NCBI GenBank assembly: GCA_016702545.1
Contig: JADJDT010000048.1
Span: 112,501 to 176,500 of the forward strand
From: Pseudomonadota bacterium
GTDB taxonomy: Bacteria > Myxococcota_A > Polyangia > GCA-2747355
Direction: 5' to 3'
DNA: 64,000 bases
In this document: positions 8,357-21,735 of the stretch, piece by piece
Layout of the letters: each line of letters starts with the position of its first letter
How positions within the stretch are numbered: the first letter of the stretch is position 1
Made by a program: the position numbers and the translations under genes
The notes under the pieces: model-generated
Seen by the model: only the letters and a program-made list of their open reading frames with translations
Databases searched by the model: none
What the model was told of the DNA's origin: nothing

Positions 8357-8573
8357 TCATCGGCGTCACGCGGCGACGACGTCCCCTGCGCCGTGCCTCA
8401 ACAAGGCCTGCCCCAGCAGGCCCCCACCAGTCGGGGACTTGACGGCCCACGGGACACTGGCACCATGCTGCGCTCTACCGGCCGCGATCCGGGGGCTTGA
8501 TCTCGGCGCGGTGCTCTGCGAGGTTGAACAGCGTTCGATCGTCATTATTGGTGCGGCCTGCCTACCGCCGCAC

Positions 8574-8589
8574 AGGAGGTGCTCTCATA
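8574..8589 (+). promoter_or_regulatory. Strong Shine-Dalgarno and AUA initiation codon of infC
   Basis: AGGAGGT at 8574-8580 is followed after six bases by ATA at 8587, in frame with IF3 and exactly where IF3 homology begins. No ATG, GTG or TTG lies in frame between the Shine-Dalgarno and the conserved GRRPL segment. E. coli infC uses AUU and M. xanthus dsg (IF3) uses AUC; rare codons here allow IF3 to repress its own translation. Confidence 0.75.
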
Positions 8590-9378
8590 CCACCGCTACC
8601 CCCCGCAAAAAACGTCAGGGGCCGTCGTCCCCTGGTGCAGGACGCGCACCGCGTCAACCGCAAGATTCTGGCGCGCGAGGTGCGCGTGATCGGCGAGGAC
8701 GCCCGTCAGCTCGGCGTCATGCCCACGCACATCGCCTGCAGGATCGCTGAGGAGAAGGGTCTCGACCTGGTCGAGATCAACCCCAAGGCGGAGCCACCGG
8801 TCTGCAAGATCATCGACTACGGCCGCTTCAAGTACGAAGAGGCCAAGAAGAAGCGCGAGAGCAAGAAGAAGCAGACGGTCGTTCAGATCAAGGAAATGAA
8901 GCTGCGTCCGAAGACGGACAAGCACGACCTCGCGGTCAAGATCCGCTCCGTGCTGCGCTTCCTAGCCGAGGGCAACAAGGCCCGGCTGGTGATTCAGTTT
9001 CGTGGCCGCGAGATCGTCCACCCGGAGATGGGGCAGCTGGTGCTTCAGAAGGTGCTGGCCGCGCTGGGGGACTGCGCCGTGGTCGAGCAGTTCCCGCTGA
9101 TGGAAGGCCGCCGGATGAACATGCTCGTGGCACCAAAGCCGGGCGCGCGAATCATCGTTCCGCCCAGCGCCGGCAGCCTCGAGCGGGATGATCGCGCGGC
9201 CTCGAGCCGAGACGAGACGGACGACGAGACGGACGACGAGACGGACGACGAGACGGACGACGACGAGACGGACGACGACGAGACGGACGACGACGAGACG
9301 AGCGGTGAGATCGACGACGGGGCGAGCGACGCTGCGGACGAGGAGCTCGCGTCGCCACCCGACACGCCGCCAGCCTAG
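8587..9378 (+). CDS. infC: Translation initiation factor IF-3 with long acidic C-terminal tail
   Basis: IF3 binds the 30S subunit, prevents 50S joining and checks initiator tRNA/start codon fidelity. About residues 10-180 match both IF3 domains: RRPLVQDAHRVN, IACRIAEEKGLDLVEINP, VCKIIDYGRFKYEEAKK, IKEMKLRPKTDKHD and FRGREIVHPEMG. A C-terminal extension of about 65 residues is built largely of Asp-Glu-Thr repeats (DETDDETDD), encoded by a tandem DNA repeat at about 9208-9300. M. xanthus Dsg also has an acidic extension, needed for normal function there. The start is taken as AUA 8587, an upstream ATG at 8497 being unsupported. rpmI and rplT, which normally follow infC, are absent. Confidence 0.92.
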   Translation: MPPLPPAKNVRGRRPLVQDAHRVNRKILAREVRVIGEDARQLGVMPTHIACRIAEEKGLDLVEINPKAEPPVCKIIDYGRFKYEEAKKKRESKKKQTVVQIKEMKLRPKTDKHDLAVKIRSVLRFLAEGNKARLVIQFRGREIVHPEMGQLVLQKVLAALGDCAVVEQFPLMEGRRMNMLVAPKPGARIIVPPSAGSLERDDRAASSRDETDDETDDETDDETDDDETDDDETDDDETSGEIDDGASDAADEELASPPDTPPA

Positions 9379-9423
9379 CTCTGACCCGCGCCCTCGGTCG
9401 CGCTGCATCCGCGGCTAGACGAA

Positions 9424-9542
9424 CAGGAGGACCCTGTCAGGAGAACCCTGTCAGGAGGACCCTGTCAGGAGGACCCTGTCAGGAGGACCCTGTCAGGAGG
9501 ACCCTGTCAGGAGGACCCTGTCAGGAGGACCCTGTCAGGCCC
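9424..9542. repeat. Array of eight 14-bp tandem repeats downstream of infC
   Basis: Eight copies with a strict 14-bp period of the unit ACCCTGTCAGGAGG start at 9431, 9445 and so on to 9529; one copy has a single substitution (GAGA for GAGG). The array ends two bases before the stop of the convergent GGDEF gene. Every unit contains AGGAGG. There are no spacers, so it is not a CRISPR array. Confidence 0.9.
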
Positions 9543-9543
9543 C

Positions 9544-10755
9544 TCAAGAGTCGGTTGCCAACACGACCTGGTCTCGCCCGGCCAGCTTCGCGCGGTATAG
9601 AGCCCGGTCCGCCCGATCGAAGAGCGCGTGCGCGCTCTCTTCTCCGCTCGTGGTCGCGACGCCCGCGCTGAGCGTCACCCCGTGGACCTGCCCTTCGGCC
9701 AACGGGCTCTCCTTGACCTTGGCGCGCAGCTTCTCTGCCACCTGCACGGCGGCCTCTTGGCCCGTGCTGCGCAGCAGCACGATGAACTCCTCCCCACCGT
9801 AGCGCGCCACCACATCTGAGCCACGCACGCCGGCGGTCAGGATGCGGGCCACGTCCTTGAGCACCTCGTCGCCGATCAGATGGCCATGCTGATCATTGCA
9901 GCGCTTGAAGCGGTCGAGGTCGAAGAGGATGATCGACACGCTATCGGCGCTGCGCCGCGCGCTCTCCAGGGCGCGGTCGACCGCCGCACTGTAATAGCGC
10001 CGGTTGTAGACCCCAGTAAGGCCATCGACCTCGGCCATCGCGGCCGTGCGCTGATGCAGTCGCGCCCGATCGATGGCCAGCGCGGCGAGGTTGCCCAGGG
10101 CGTGAAGGCTCCGCAGCTCCTCGGCAGCGACGCTGTGCCCCGTGAAGAGATTGTCGGCGAAGATGGCGCCGATCAGGCGCCCTTCGACCGCTAGCGGCAC
10201 GACCGCGACATGCCGAAGCTCGACGATTCGACCCGCGGTTCCGCCGACCTCGTGACGCAGCGTCAGCGCGTTACTGCACCACGGCGTGCCGTTGAGCATA
10301 CAGCGAGCCAGCACGCCGACGAGCGGCGCGTCACCCTCCGCCTCGCCCTCCCCATCGGCCTGGAAGACCGTCGCCGCCAGCGCCTCGAGGCGATTGCGCG
10401 GCACGCTGAAACTCGCCATCTCGCGGGTCAACGCCTGACTGACCGTGTCCTGGAGAAAGGCTTCGAAGCGCGGCAGTAGGTCCGGGAAGTTGACCTCTTC
10501 GCGCTCGATCTCGGTCCAAATGCGCTGGGCGTCCTCACCCGTGCGGGGGCCGACCGCCAGGCGCACCTTGAGCGTGCGCCCTTCCTCATCGTCGAGCAGG
10601 AGGAACGCGCGATTGAAGCCCAGACCATCGCGCGAGGTGATGCCCGAGAGAATCACGTACAGCACATAGTCGAGATCGAGCGTGCTGAGGATGGCCGTCG
10701 TCACGACCATCCGGAACTCGAGCTCCTTGAGCAGGGATTCGGTGTTCTTCGCCAT
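9544..10755 (-). CDS. GAF-GGDEF diguanylate cyclase
   Basis: Predicted to make cyclic di-GMP from two GTP. The 403-residue protein has a short N-terminal helical region, a GAF-like sensor (about 20-235, with an insertion rich in acidic residues near 135-145) and a C-terminal GGDEF domain starting at DGLTGVYNRRYY (244-255). The active-site motif is GGEEF (320-324), competent for catalysis, and an allosteric inhibitory RxxD site (RGSD, 311-314) lies five residues upstream, so product inhibition is expected. There is no membrane helix, so it is cytoplasmic. A TATGAT hexamer lies at 10840-10835 on the minus strand, a weak promoter candidate. Confidence 0.92.
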   Translation of the reverse strand: MAKNTESLLKELEFRMVVTTAILSTLDLDYVLYVILSGITSRDGLGFNRAFLLLDDEEGRTLKVRLAVGPRTGEDAQRIWTEIEREEVNFPDLLPRFEAFLQDTVSQALTREMASFSVPRNRLEALAATVFQADGEGEAEGDAPLVGVLARCMLNGTPWCSNALTLRHEVGGTAGRIVELRHVAVVPLAVEGRLIGAIFADNLFTGHSVAAEELRSLHALGNLAALAIDRARLHQRTAAMAEVDGLTGVYNRRYYSAAVDRALESARRSADSVSIILFDLDRFKRCNDQHGHLIGDEVLKDVARILTAGVRGSDVVARYGGEEFIVLLRSTGQEAAVQVAEKLRAKVKESPLAEGQVHGVTLSAGVATTSGEESAHALFDRADRALYRAKLAGRDQVVLATDS

Positions 10756-10898
10756 CGCGGTACCCAGTGCTCACAGCGCCCTGCCGCCGCGAGCCCAGGG
10801 CCGGGGCGGGCGAGTCACTGCGACCGAGGAGTTTATCATAGCCCGAGGCTCCCTGCGGATCCACGGGCACCCTCAGGCCGGGCGCGCCGGATGGCCCA

Positions 10899-13526
10899 TT
10901 ACAGGAGGAAGCTGACGCGCAGGTAGCGATTGCCGTCCTGCTCGATCACCGTGGCCGTGGGTGTGGCGGGCCGCGAGAGCTCGATCACGATCCGCACCAC
11001 GCTCGAACGGAGCGGGGCGGTGCTGATCGCCGACACCACCTCGCCGTTGACGAGGCGTGCCTCGGCGGGCAGGTCCGCGCCCTCCCCGCCGCTCAGCAGC
11101 ACGACGCTCTTGGCCCAGTCGCTGTCCAGACGATAGACATTCTGGCCTCCCAGGGGCACCCACACCTGCTCCTCGCCTCGCGCACGACTGAACCGCACCC
11201 GCGGCTGCGGCGGCGCCGCCCGCTGCGGCGGCAGCATCCGCACCACAGGGAGCGGATTCGCTGCCGGCGTGGCGGCCCGCGGCCTCGGCTCCACGACGGG
11301 GGACGCGAGGCGTCGCTGACTTGCTTCGACCGGCAGCGCTGGCGCACGCCGCGAGGCCTCCGCTCGACTCGACGGCTCTGGCTCTGTCCTCGTCCTCGCC
11401 GCGCGCAGCCCCGCTTCACGGTCGACCAAGCGCTGCGCCTCAGCCCGCAGCTGACTCGCCTGAGCCTGCCGAACGACCGCCTGTTGCTGCTCGGCATGCG
11501 CGCGCGCCAACGCCTGCTCGGCCTCGGCCTGGACGCGGCGCGCCTCGGCCAGGCTCTCGCGTGCCGCACTCAGCTCGGTGCGCGCCACCGCGCGCTCCTG
11601 TTCGACGCGCCGCGCGGCTCCGTGACTCTGTTGTTCGCTGCGTCGCGCCTGCTCCAGCTCGCCCAGCGCCTGGCGCGCGCGCGTGCGCTCGCGCTCGGCG
11701 TCCGCTCGCGCGTGCTCGGCCTCGCCACGGGCATGTTCGACCTGCTGGCGCGCAAGCTGCGCCTCCAGCTCCATCGCCTTGGCCGCGGCCAGCTGTGCGG
11801 CCAGCTGCCGGCGCAAGGTTTGCGTCGAGCTCGCCGCCTCACGCCGCGCCAGCTCGGCCTCGCTCCGGGCGCGCAGCGCGTCTTGCTCCGCGCGCTGCGC
11901 CGCCGTCGTCAGATCGTTGGTCGCTCGGCGCTCGCGCTCCACCCGCTCCAGATCTTGCTGCGCCGGCGCCGTCTGCGCCTGCCGCACCGCGGTCGCCGCC
12001 AGCTCGGCCTGCCGCTCGGCCTTGAGCCGCGCGCGCTCGGCCACCTCTGCCACCTGCGCCGAGCGCTGGGCCGCCTGTTCGGCACGCTGGCGGACAAGCT
12101 CGGCCTCCGCAGCCAGTCGCTGTCCGTTTTCTTGCTCGCGCTGGGCCGCCGCCAGCTGGGCGCGGAGCGCCTCGGCCTCGCGCAGCGCCCGCTGAATCGC
12201 GGACTGCTGCTCAGCCATCCGCATGCGCGCAGACGCTGCCTCGTTGCGGGCCCGTTCGGCTTCGGCCTGGACCCGCACCAAGCGCGCCGCAAGCTCACGC
12301 ACCTGCTGCTGCTCCTGCTCCCGCACCTCGCGCTTGGCGCGCTGGATCGCCGCGCCCTGGGCTTGTCTCGCCTGATCCGCCTGGAGCCGCGCCAGCTCGG
12401 CGTCTCGCCGTGCCCGCTGCAGCTCCGCGCGCGCGCCGCCGGCCTGCGACGCGATCGTGGCATTGGTCCGGGCCAGCTCCGCCAGGCGTGCCGCCTCACC
12501 GCGCAGCCGCGCGCTCTCGCTCCGCGCCACGGCGGCCTCGCCGCGCAAGACTTCGAGCTGCTGCTGCGCCCGCTGCTGATCCTCTAGCAACCGCTCCGCT
12601 GTGCGGGTCTCGCGCGTGCGTTGCCCGGCCACGTCGCGACGCAACCCCTCCACCGCGGTCAACGCGGCGGCCAGCCGTTGGTCGAGCTGCGCCGCACGCT
12701 CCTCGGCTCGTTGACGCGCCTGCTCCGCAGCGGCGCCGGCTCGGGTCAGACGCTCGAGCTGCTCACGCTGCTGCTGCAGACCCTCTTCGCGCTGCCGTTC
12801 CGCGTGCTGTAAACGTCCTACCGTGGCGGATTGCAGCGCGCGCTGCTGCTCGGCCGTGTGCCGCATGGCAGCCGCCGTCGCCTCGGCCTCGGCCAAGCGC
12901 TGGCGCAACCGCTCGGCCTCTCCCTGGGTCTGCTGCAGCGCGACCGCCGCAGCGTCCTCTCGCGCCTGCGCCGCCCGCACGCGGGCCGGCCCAGCGGCGC
13001 CCCCGGAGCGAGAGGCCAACTGCACCGTGGCCGCTGGGGCCGCTGGCGCCACGACCTGCGGCGCGCGCGCTGGAGCGGCGCCCGGGCCCGAGCTCGCCGC
13101 GGCCGGTGGGGCCGGCTCCAGCGCCTGCACCCGAATCAGCAGATCGCGGCCGTCCAGCTGCACGCGCGTCGCCGCCTCGTGGCGCAGACCGATCGTCAGC
13201 CGCACGCCGGACCAGCTCTGACCACGGTCCACCGGCGCCGCGGCCACATGTGACACGGCCCAGCTGCCGACATCGGTAAAACGCTGCGCACCGGCCAGCT
13301 GAGCGTTGGCCACATCGACGACCAGCCGACGTGGAGCATCGAGGTTGAAGATGGCGAACGCCGGCGTCACGGTGCAAGGCACGCGCAACGTCGTCTCCCC
13401 CGAGGCGGTCGAGGTCACCACCATCGGCCCGAGCTGAAGCGGCGCCGCTGCAGCGGCCTGCCGCGCCGTCGAGAGACCGACGGCCACGAGCAGCCCCACA
13501 CCGAGCGCCGACGCTGACCCACGCAT
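10899..13526 (-). CDS. Exported AMIN-domain protein with very long coiled coil
   Basis: An 875-residue product starting at ATG 13526 has a signal peptide (about 1-27, ending ARQAAAAAP) and an AMIN-like domain (about 30-140: FAIFNLDAPRRLVVDVANAQL). A 550-residue Ala/Glu/Gln/Arg-rich coiled coil follows (about 180-740), then a Pro/Ala-rich linker and a second AMIN-like beta domain at the end (SSVVRIVIELSRPATP, NRYLRVSFLL). AMIN domains target periplasmic proteins to the septum or to secretin assemblies by binding peptidoglycan. Two such domains separated by a rod suggest a spacer or scaffold in the periplasm. No enzymatic domain is seen. The coiled coil makes all six frames open over this stretch. 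Confidence 0.75.
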   Translation of the reverse strand: MRGSASALGVGLLVAVGLSTARQAAAAAPLQLGPMVVTSTASGETTLRVPCTVTPAFAIFNLDAPRRLVVDVANAQLAGAQRFTDVGSWAVSHVAAAPVDRGQSWSGVRLTIGLRHEAATRVQLDGRDLLIRVQALEPAPPAAASSGPGAAPARAPQVVAPAAPAATVQLASRSGGAAGPARVRAAQAREDAAAVALQQTQGEAERLRQRLAEAEATAAAMRHTAEQQRALQSATVGRLQHAERQREEGLQQQREQLERLTRAGAAAEQARQRAEERAAQLDQRLAAALTAVEGLRRDVAGQRTRETRTAERLLEDQQRAQQQLEVLRGEAAVARSESARLRGEAARLAELARTNATIASQAGGARAELQRARRDAELARLQADQARQAQGAAIQRAKREVREQEQQQVRELAARLVRVQAEAERARNEAASARMRMAEQQSAIQRALREAEALRAQLAAAQREQENGQRLAAEAELVRQRAEQAAQRSAQVAEVAERARLKAERQAELAATAVRQAQTAPAQQDLERVERERRATNDLTTAAQRAEQDALRARSEAELARREAASSTQTLRRQLAAQLAAAKAMELEAQLARQQVEHARGEAEHARADAERERTRARQALGELEQARRSEQQSHGAARRVEQERAVARTELSAARESLAEARRVQAEAEQALARAHAEQQQAVVRQAQASQLRAEAQRLVDREAGLRAARTRTEPEPSSRAEASRRAPALPVEASQRRLASPVVEPRPRAATPAANPLPVVRMLPPQRAAPPQPRVRFSRARGEEQVWVPLGGQNVYRLDSDWAKSVVLLSGGEGADLPAEARLVNGEVVSAISTAPLRSSVVRIVIELSRPATPTATVIEQDGNRYLRVSFLL

Positions 13527-13726
13527 CGGCAACACGCCTCCGCGGGGCAGCCTAGCCGCCTGCGCCGGCCCGGCCAAGTTTAGGCCGTCCCCGAGCGCTG
13601 CGCTCGGCGACGGATCCTGCGCTATGATGGGGGCATTCCGTAGTGGCGTGGAGCAACACACCGTCGGCGGGCAGAGCGACCGCGGGTCGGGTCGCGACCG
13701 CCGCCGCCCCGCAGGAGGAGGCAGGC

Positions 13727-15529
<1,803 letters not shown>

Positions 15530-15565
15530 TTCGCTCGCTGAAGCACCGGCGGCCAGGCACAGCGC

Positions 15566-17071
<1,506 letters not shown>

Positions 17072-17072
17072 G

Positions 17073-18182
17073 CTAGCGCCCCTTGCCGAGGAAGGTCCTG
17101 ATCGAATCGACGATCGCTTCGCGGTTCGCGATCTCCGACGCGATCACATCGCCGCGCTGCGGATCGAAGCCCTGCCGGAGATCCTTGATGAACTGCCCGC
17201 TGCCGTAGGGGCTCTCCACCTGGCCGTAGCAGAAGACGTTGACCGCGGGGACGATCTGCTCGCGCAGCAAGCGCATACAGAGCGCCGTGTCGTCGACCGA
17301 CCAGTTGTCGCCGTCCGAGAAGTGGAACGGATAAATATTCCACTCGCTCGGGCTGTAGTCCTCGCCGATGATCTTGGCGCAGAGCTTGTAGACGCTGGAG
17401 ATCATCGTCCCGCCGCTCTCCCGCGTGCGGAAGAAGGTCTCGCGGTCGACCTCCTTGGCTGTGGCGTCGTGAATCAGATAGCGCGATTCGAGGCCACGGT
17501 ACTGCGCCCGCAGCCAGGTATCGATCCAGAACGACTCGATCCGCACGATCTCCTTCTGCTCGTCCCCCATCGATCCGGACACGTCCATCATGTAGATGAT
17601 GACGGCGTTGGTCTCCGGCAGCGGTTCCCGGCGCCACGAGCGATAGCGGACGTCGTCGCGCACCGGCACGATCAAGGGCCGCTCGACGTCGTAGGTGCCC
17701 ATGGCCACCTGCCGCCGCAGGGCCTGCTTGAAGGTGCGCTTGAAGTGTCGCAGCGAGTTCGGCCCCGTCCGCCGCACGGAGGTGTAGCGGTAGCGCTCCG
17801 CGACGATGCGATCACGCCCGCGGGGCTCGATGCGCGGCAGCTCGAGCGCTTCGCCGAAGATACTGGCCAGCTCTTCGATGCTGACCTCGACCTCGAGCCC
17901 GTGTTCGCCGGGCTGTTGACCGGCCGCCCCGGCGCCACCCTCGCCCTCACCCTCGCCCAGCCCGTCACCGACCTTGCCCTGGCCCTGACCCACCCCACCC
18001 TGTTGCTTGGCGCCGAGGCGAAAGCGCGGGGTCTCGATCTGCGGCAAGGGGATCGTCACCGACTGCTGGCCCTGGCGCCCAATCAGCTCGCCCTGACTGA
18101 TGTACTTGCGCAGATTCTGCTTGATCCGACCGCGCACGATCTTCCGGAAGCGGCTGTGGTCCTGGTCGATCTTCTGCGTCAC
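17073..18182 (-). CDS. yeaH: YeaH/YhbH family protein (DUF444, von Willebrand A-like)
   Basis: The 369-residue product has the N-terminal DHSRFRKIVRGRI segment, a Gly/Gln/Glu-rich flexible stretch (about 60-95) and a vWA-like domain with metal-binding MIDAS motif DVSGSMG (about 207). Thr and Asp residues further on include TMISSVY and FHFSDGDNW. Partner of the PrkA kinase and SpoVR in a conserved operon; YeaH is believed to act with YeaG/PrkA in nitrogen-starvation and stress responses in E. coli. It starts at GTG 18182, 30 bp after the prkA stop. Confidence 0.93.
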   Translation of the reverse strand: MTQKIDQDHSRFRKIVRGRIKQNLRKYISQGELIGRQGQQSVTIPLPQIETPRFRLGAKQQGGVGQGQGKVGDGLGEGEGEGGAGAAGQQPGEHGLEVEVSIEELASIFGEALELPRIEPRGRDRIVAERYRYTSVRRTGPNSLRHFKRTFKQALRRQVAMGTYDVERPLIVPVRDDVRYRSWRREPLPETNAVIIYMMDVSGSMGDEQKEIVRIESFWIDTWLRAQYRGLESRYLIHDATAKEVDRETFFRTRESGGTMISSVYKLCAKIIGEDYSPSEWNIYPFHFSDGDNWSVDDTALCMRLLREQIVPAVNVFCYGQVESPYGSGQFIKDLRQGFDPQRGDVIASEIANREAIVDSIRTFLGKGR

Positions 18183-18211
18183 GACTCACTCCGGCGGCCG
18201 CCGCGGCGCCC

Positions 18212-20292
<2,081 letters not shown>

Positions 20293-20352
20293 GAGATCGC
20301 TGCTCCCTTGCTGAATCGGGCGACGGTTGCCGCGCAGCCGCGCCGCAACCCA

Positions 20353-20395
20353 GCATTTATGAGTGCATTTCGTTACGGTAACACTCACGATTGGG
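20353..20395 (-). promoter_or_regulatory. AT-richer palindromic region upstream of prkA
   Basis: On the minus strand TGAGTG and CACTCA flank a second, inner palindrome GTTACCGTAAC, in a stretch clearly less GC-rich than its surroundings and 60-100 bp before the prkA start. This suits an operator or alternative-sigma promoter, but no consensus is matched. Confidence 0.35.
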
Positions 20396-20417
20396 CGCGG
20401 CAATGCGGGACAACGCG

Positions 20418-20737
20418 AGCGCGCCACGGCTTTGTTTTGGGCCTAGAGCGCCGAACAGGTTCCGCCCCTGCTGCGACGGCCGATGGCTCCCTGCGACGGG
20501 TGGCCTCGTCGGTCCGCATCCTCGACGTGCCAGCAGCACGTCTCCCGTGCTCCCTCCTCGAGCACCCGTCTCGGTATCGCCCTCGACCGTCTCGCTACGG
20601 GTCGTTAACCTGTTCGGCGCTCTAGACGAGCCGACAGGCGAGCATGCTGGGGTGATGGCGCGGCTTGAAGTCGCGGGGATTCACTCCCCGCGACGAGGGG
20701 GCTTTGCGAAAGCCCCCTGAATGCATGCCTAGGCACC
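20418..20737. repeat. Structured dispersed repeat, family A, copy 2 (interrupted)
   Basis: Matches copy 3 (20739-20865) from GAGCGCGCCACGGC through GGGCCTA, is then interrupted by a 177-bp element, and resumes at TAGACGAGCCGACAGG. It includes both perfect hairpins (GTCGCGGGG/CCCCGCGAC and GGGGGCTTT/AAAGCCCCC) and ends GAATGCATGCCTAG. Compared with copy 3, a few bases differ just before the first hairpin. Confidence 0.85.
20446..20622. mobile_element. 177-bp MITE-like insertion with perfect 16-bp inverted ends and TA duplication (element C)
   Basis: Terminal inverted repeats GAGCGCCGAACAGGTT (20446-20461) and its exact complement (20607-20622) are flanked by TA at 20444-20445 and 20623-20624. 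Removing one TA plus the element restores GGGCCTAGACGAGCC, exactly the sequence of the uninterrupted copy 3 at about 20766. No coding capacity. TA duplication is typical of the Tc1/mariner-IS630 superfamily, which would supply the transposase in trans. Confidence 0.88.
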
Positions 20738-20738
20738 A

Positions 20739-20865
20739 GACGAGCGCGCCACGGCTTTGTTTTGGGCCTAGACGAGCCGACAGGCGAGCGTTGTGGGGTG
20801 AAGTCGCGGGGATTCACTCCCCGCGACGAGGGGGCTTTGCGAAAGCCCCCTGAATGCATGCCTAG
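20739..20865. repeat. Structured dispersed repeat, family A, copy 3 (uninterrupted)
   Basis: Carries the same double hairpin and ends as copy 2, directly after it. The terminal CCTAG contains the TAG stop codon (on the minus strand) of the ABC permease gene at 20862. With copies 1 and 2 it defines a repeat of about 100-130 bp; the most conserved part is the two back-to-back hairpins separated by GA. Confidence 0.85.
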
Positions 20866-21674
20866 TAGTGGCTCAGGCTGCCATCCCGGCGCGCCCGCCG
20901 CACCGCCCAGACAAAGCTCGCCAGGCCGAGCGGAGCGGCGACCGCACCGGCCAGCGCCAGGTTGAGCAGCGCGCGCATCGCGCCCTGCCCGTCGACGCGA
21001 CCGAAGGCGGCGCAGCGCACGAGCTCCAGCGCGTGCGTGATCGGCAGCAGGCCGCCGATCGCGCGCAGCCAGCCCGGGAGCACGCCCGTCGGGTAGAACA
21101 CACCACCGGCCAGTGCCGAGGCCCCGCCCACAAAGAAGCTCAGCGGGTCACTCCGACGCAGCAACATCGTCAGCGTGGCGGAGAGGAAGCCGAGCGCGGC
21201 GAAGGCGATCGGCGCCAGAATCAACCCCGCGGCCAGCAGCGGCCATCCAGCGCTGGTCGGTCCCGTGCGCAGGATCAGGGCGCCGAGCACCAGCATGCCC
21301 AAGGCGCCACCGAAGGCCGCGAGGATGCCGTAGAGCGGCGCGCAGAGCAGCACGATCCAGCTCGGCGTCGGCGTCGCGAGCATGGCCTCGAGCGTGCCGG
21401 CGAGCTGCGCGGCGCGAATCGTCGTCGGGTAGGCCGCCACCACCGCGTGCTGCAGATTGAGCAGCACCAAGCCCACCAGGCCAAAGGCGAGGTAGCCGCG
21501 CCCGTAGCGCAGCGGCAACGCGACGCCCTGGCCGTCGACGAAGCGCGAGAAGAAGAACATCGCGGCCAGGGTCGTCGCCAACCCGACCAGTCGCAGCAGG
21601 AAGGCCCCGCGATACGACACCGCTTCCTGGCCGCCGCGACGGATGAACGCCAGTGCCACCGTACCCAGCATCAC
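20862..21674 (-). CDS. ABC-2 type transporter permease
   Basis: A 270-residue integral membrane protein with about six hydrophobic helices and the ABC-2 layout: first helix VGLATTLAAMFFFSRFV, central helices around GMLVLGALIL and IAFAALGFLSATLTML, and a conserved GGVFYPTGVLPGWLRAIGG-type loop before the last helices. Partner of the ATPase at 21736, 61 bp upstream. Together they form an exporter of unknown cargo. It is the last gene of the ruvX-mltG-ATPase-permease operon; its stop codon overlaps the edge of a structured repeat. Two ATG codons in tandem at 21674 and 21671. Confidence 0.85.
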   Translation of the reverse strand: MMLGTVALAFIRRGGQEAVSYRGAFLLRLVGLATTLAAMFFFSRFVDGQGVALPLRYGRGYLAFGLVGLVLLNLQHAVVAAYPTTIRAAQLAGTLEAMLATPTPSWIVLLCAPLYGILAAFGGALGMLVLGALILRTGPTSAGWPLLAAGLILAPIAFAALGFLSATLTMLLRRSDPLSFFVGGASALAGGVFYPTGVLPGWLRAIGGLLPITHALELVRCAAFGRVDGQGAMRALLNLALAGAVAAPLGLASFVWAVRRARRDGSLSHY

Positions 21675-21735
21675 AGCTCCTGCGCCCGCGCGACGGCCAG
21701 CGCGCCCCGGGGCGGCCGCCCCGTCCCGCGGGGCG

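Noticed and set aside
8400..8425. GGCCTGC/GCAGGCC hairpin before infC as an IF3 leader
   Set aside because: It is short, about 160 bp from the start, and there is no second structure or conservation evidence to make it a regulator.
9424..9542. Possible CRISPR array
   Set aside because: The repeats are contiguous 14-mers without spacers, and no cas gene is present.
11484..12587. Long plus-strand frames over 11-13 kb
   Set aside because: They are mirror images of the Ala/Glu/Gln/Arg coiled coil of the AMIN protein, whose repetitive codons keep all frames open.
20665..20965. Short open frames around the family A repeats
   Set aside because: They are translations of the hairpin repeats, identical in two places and lacking ribosome sites.
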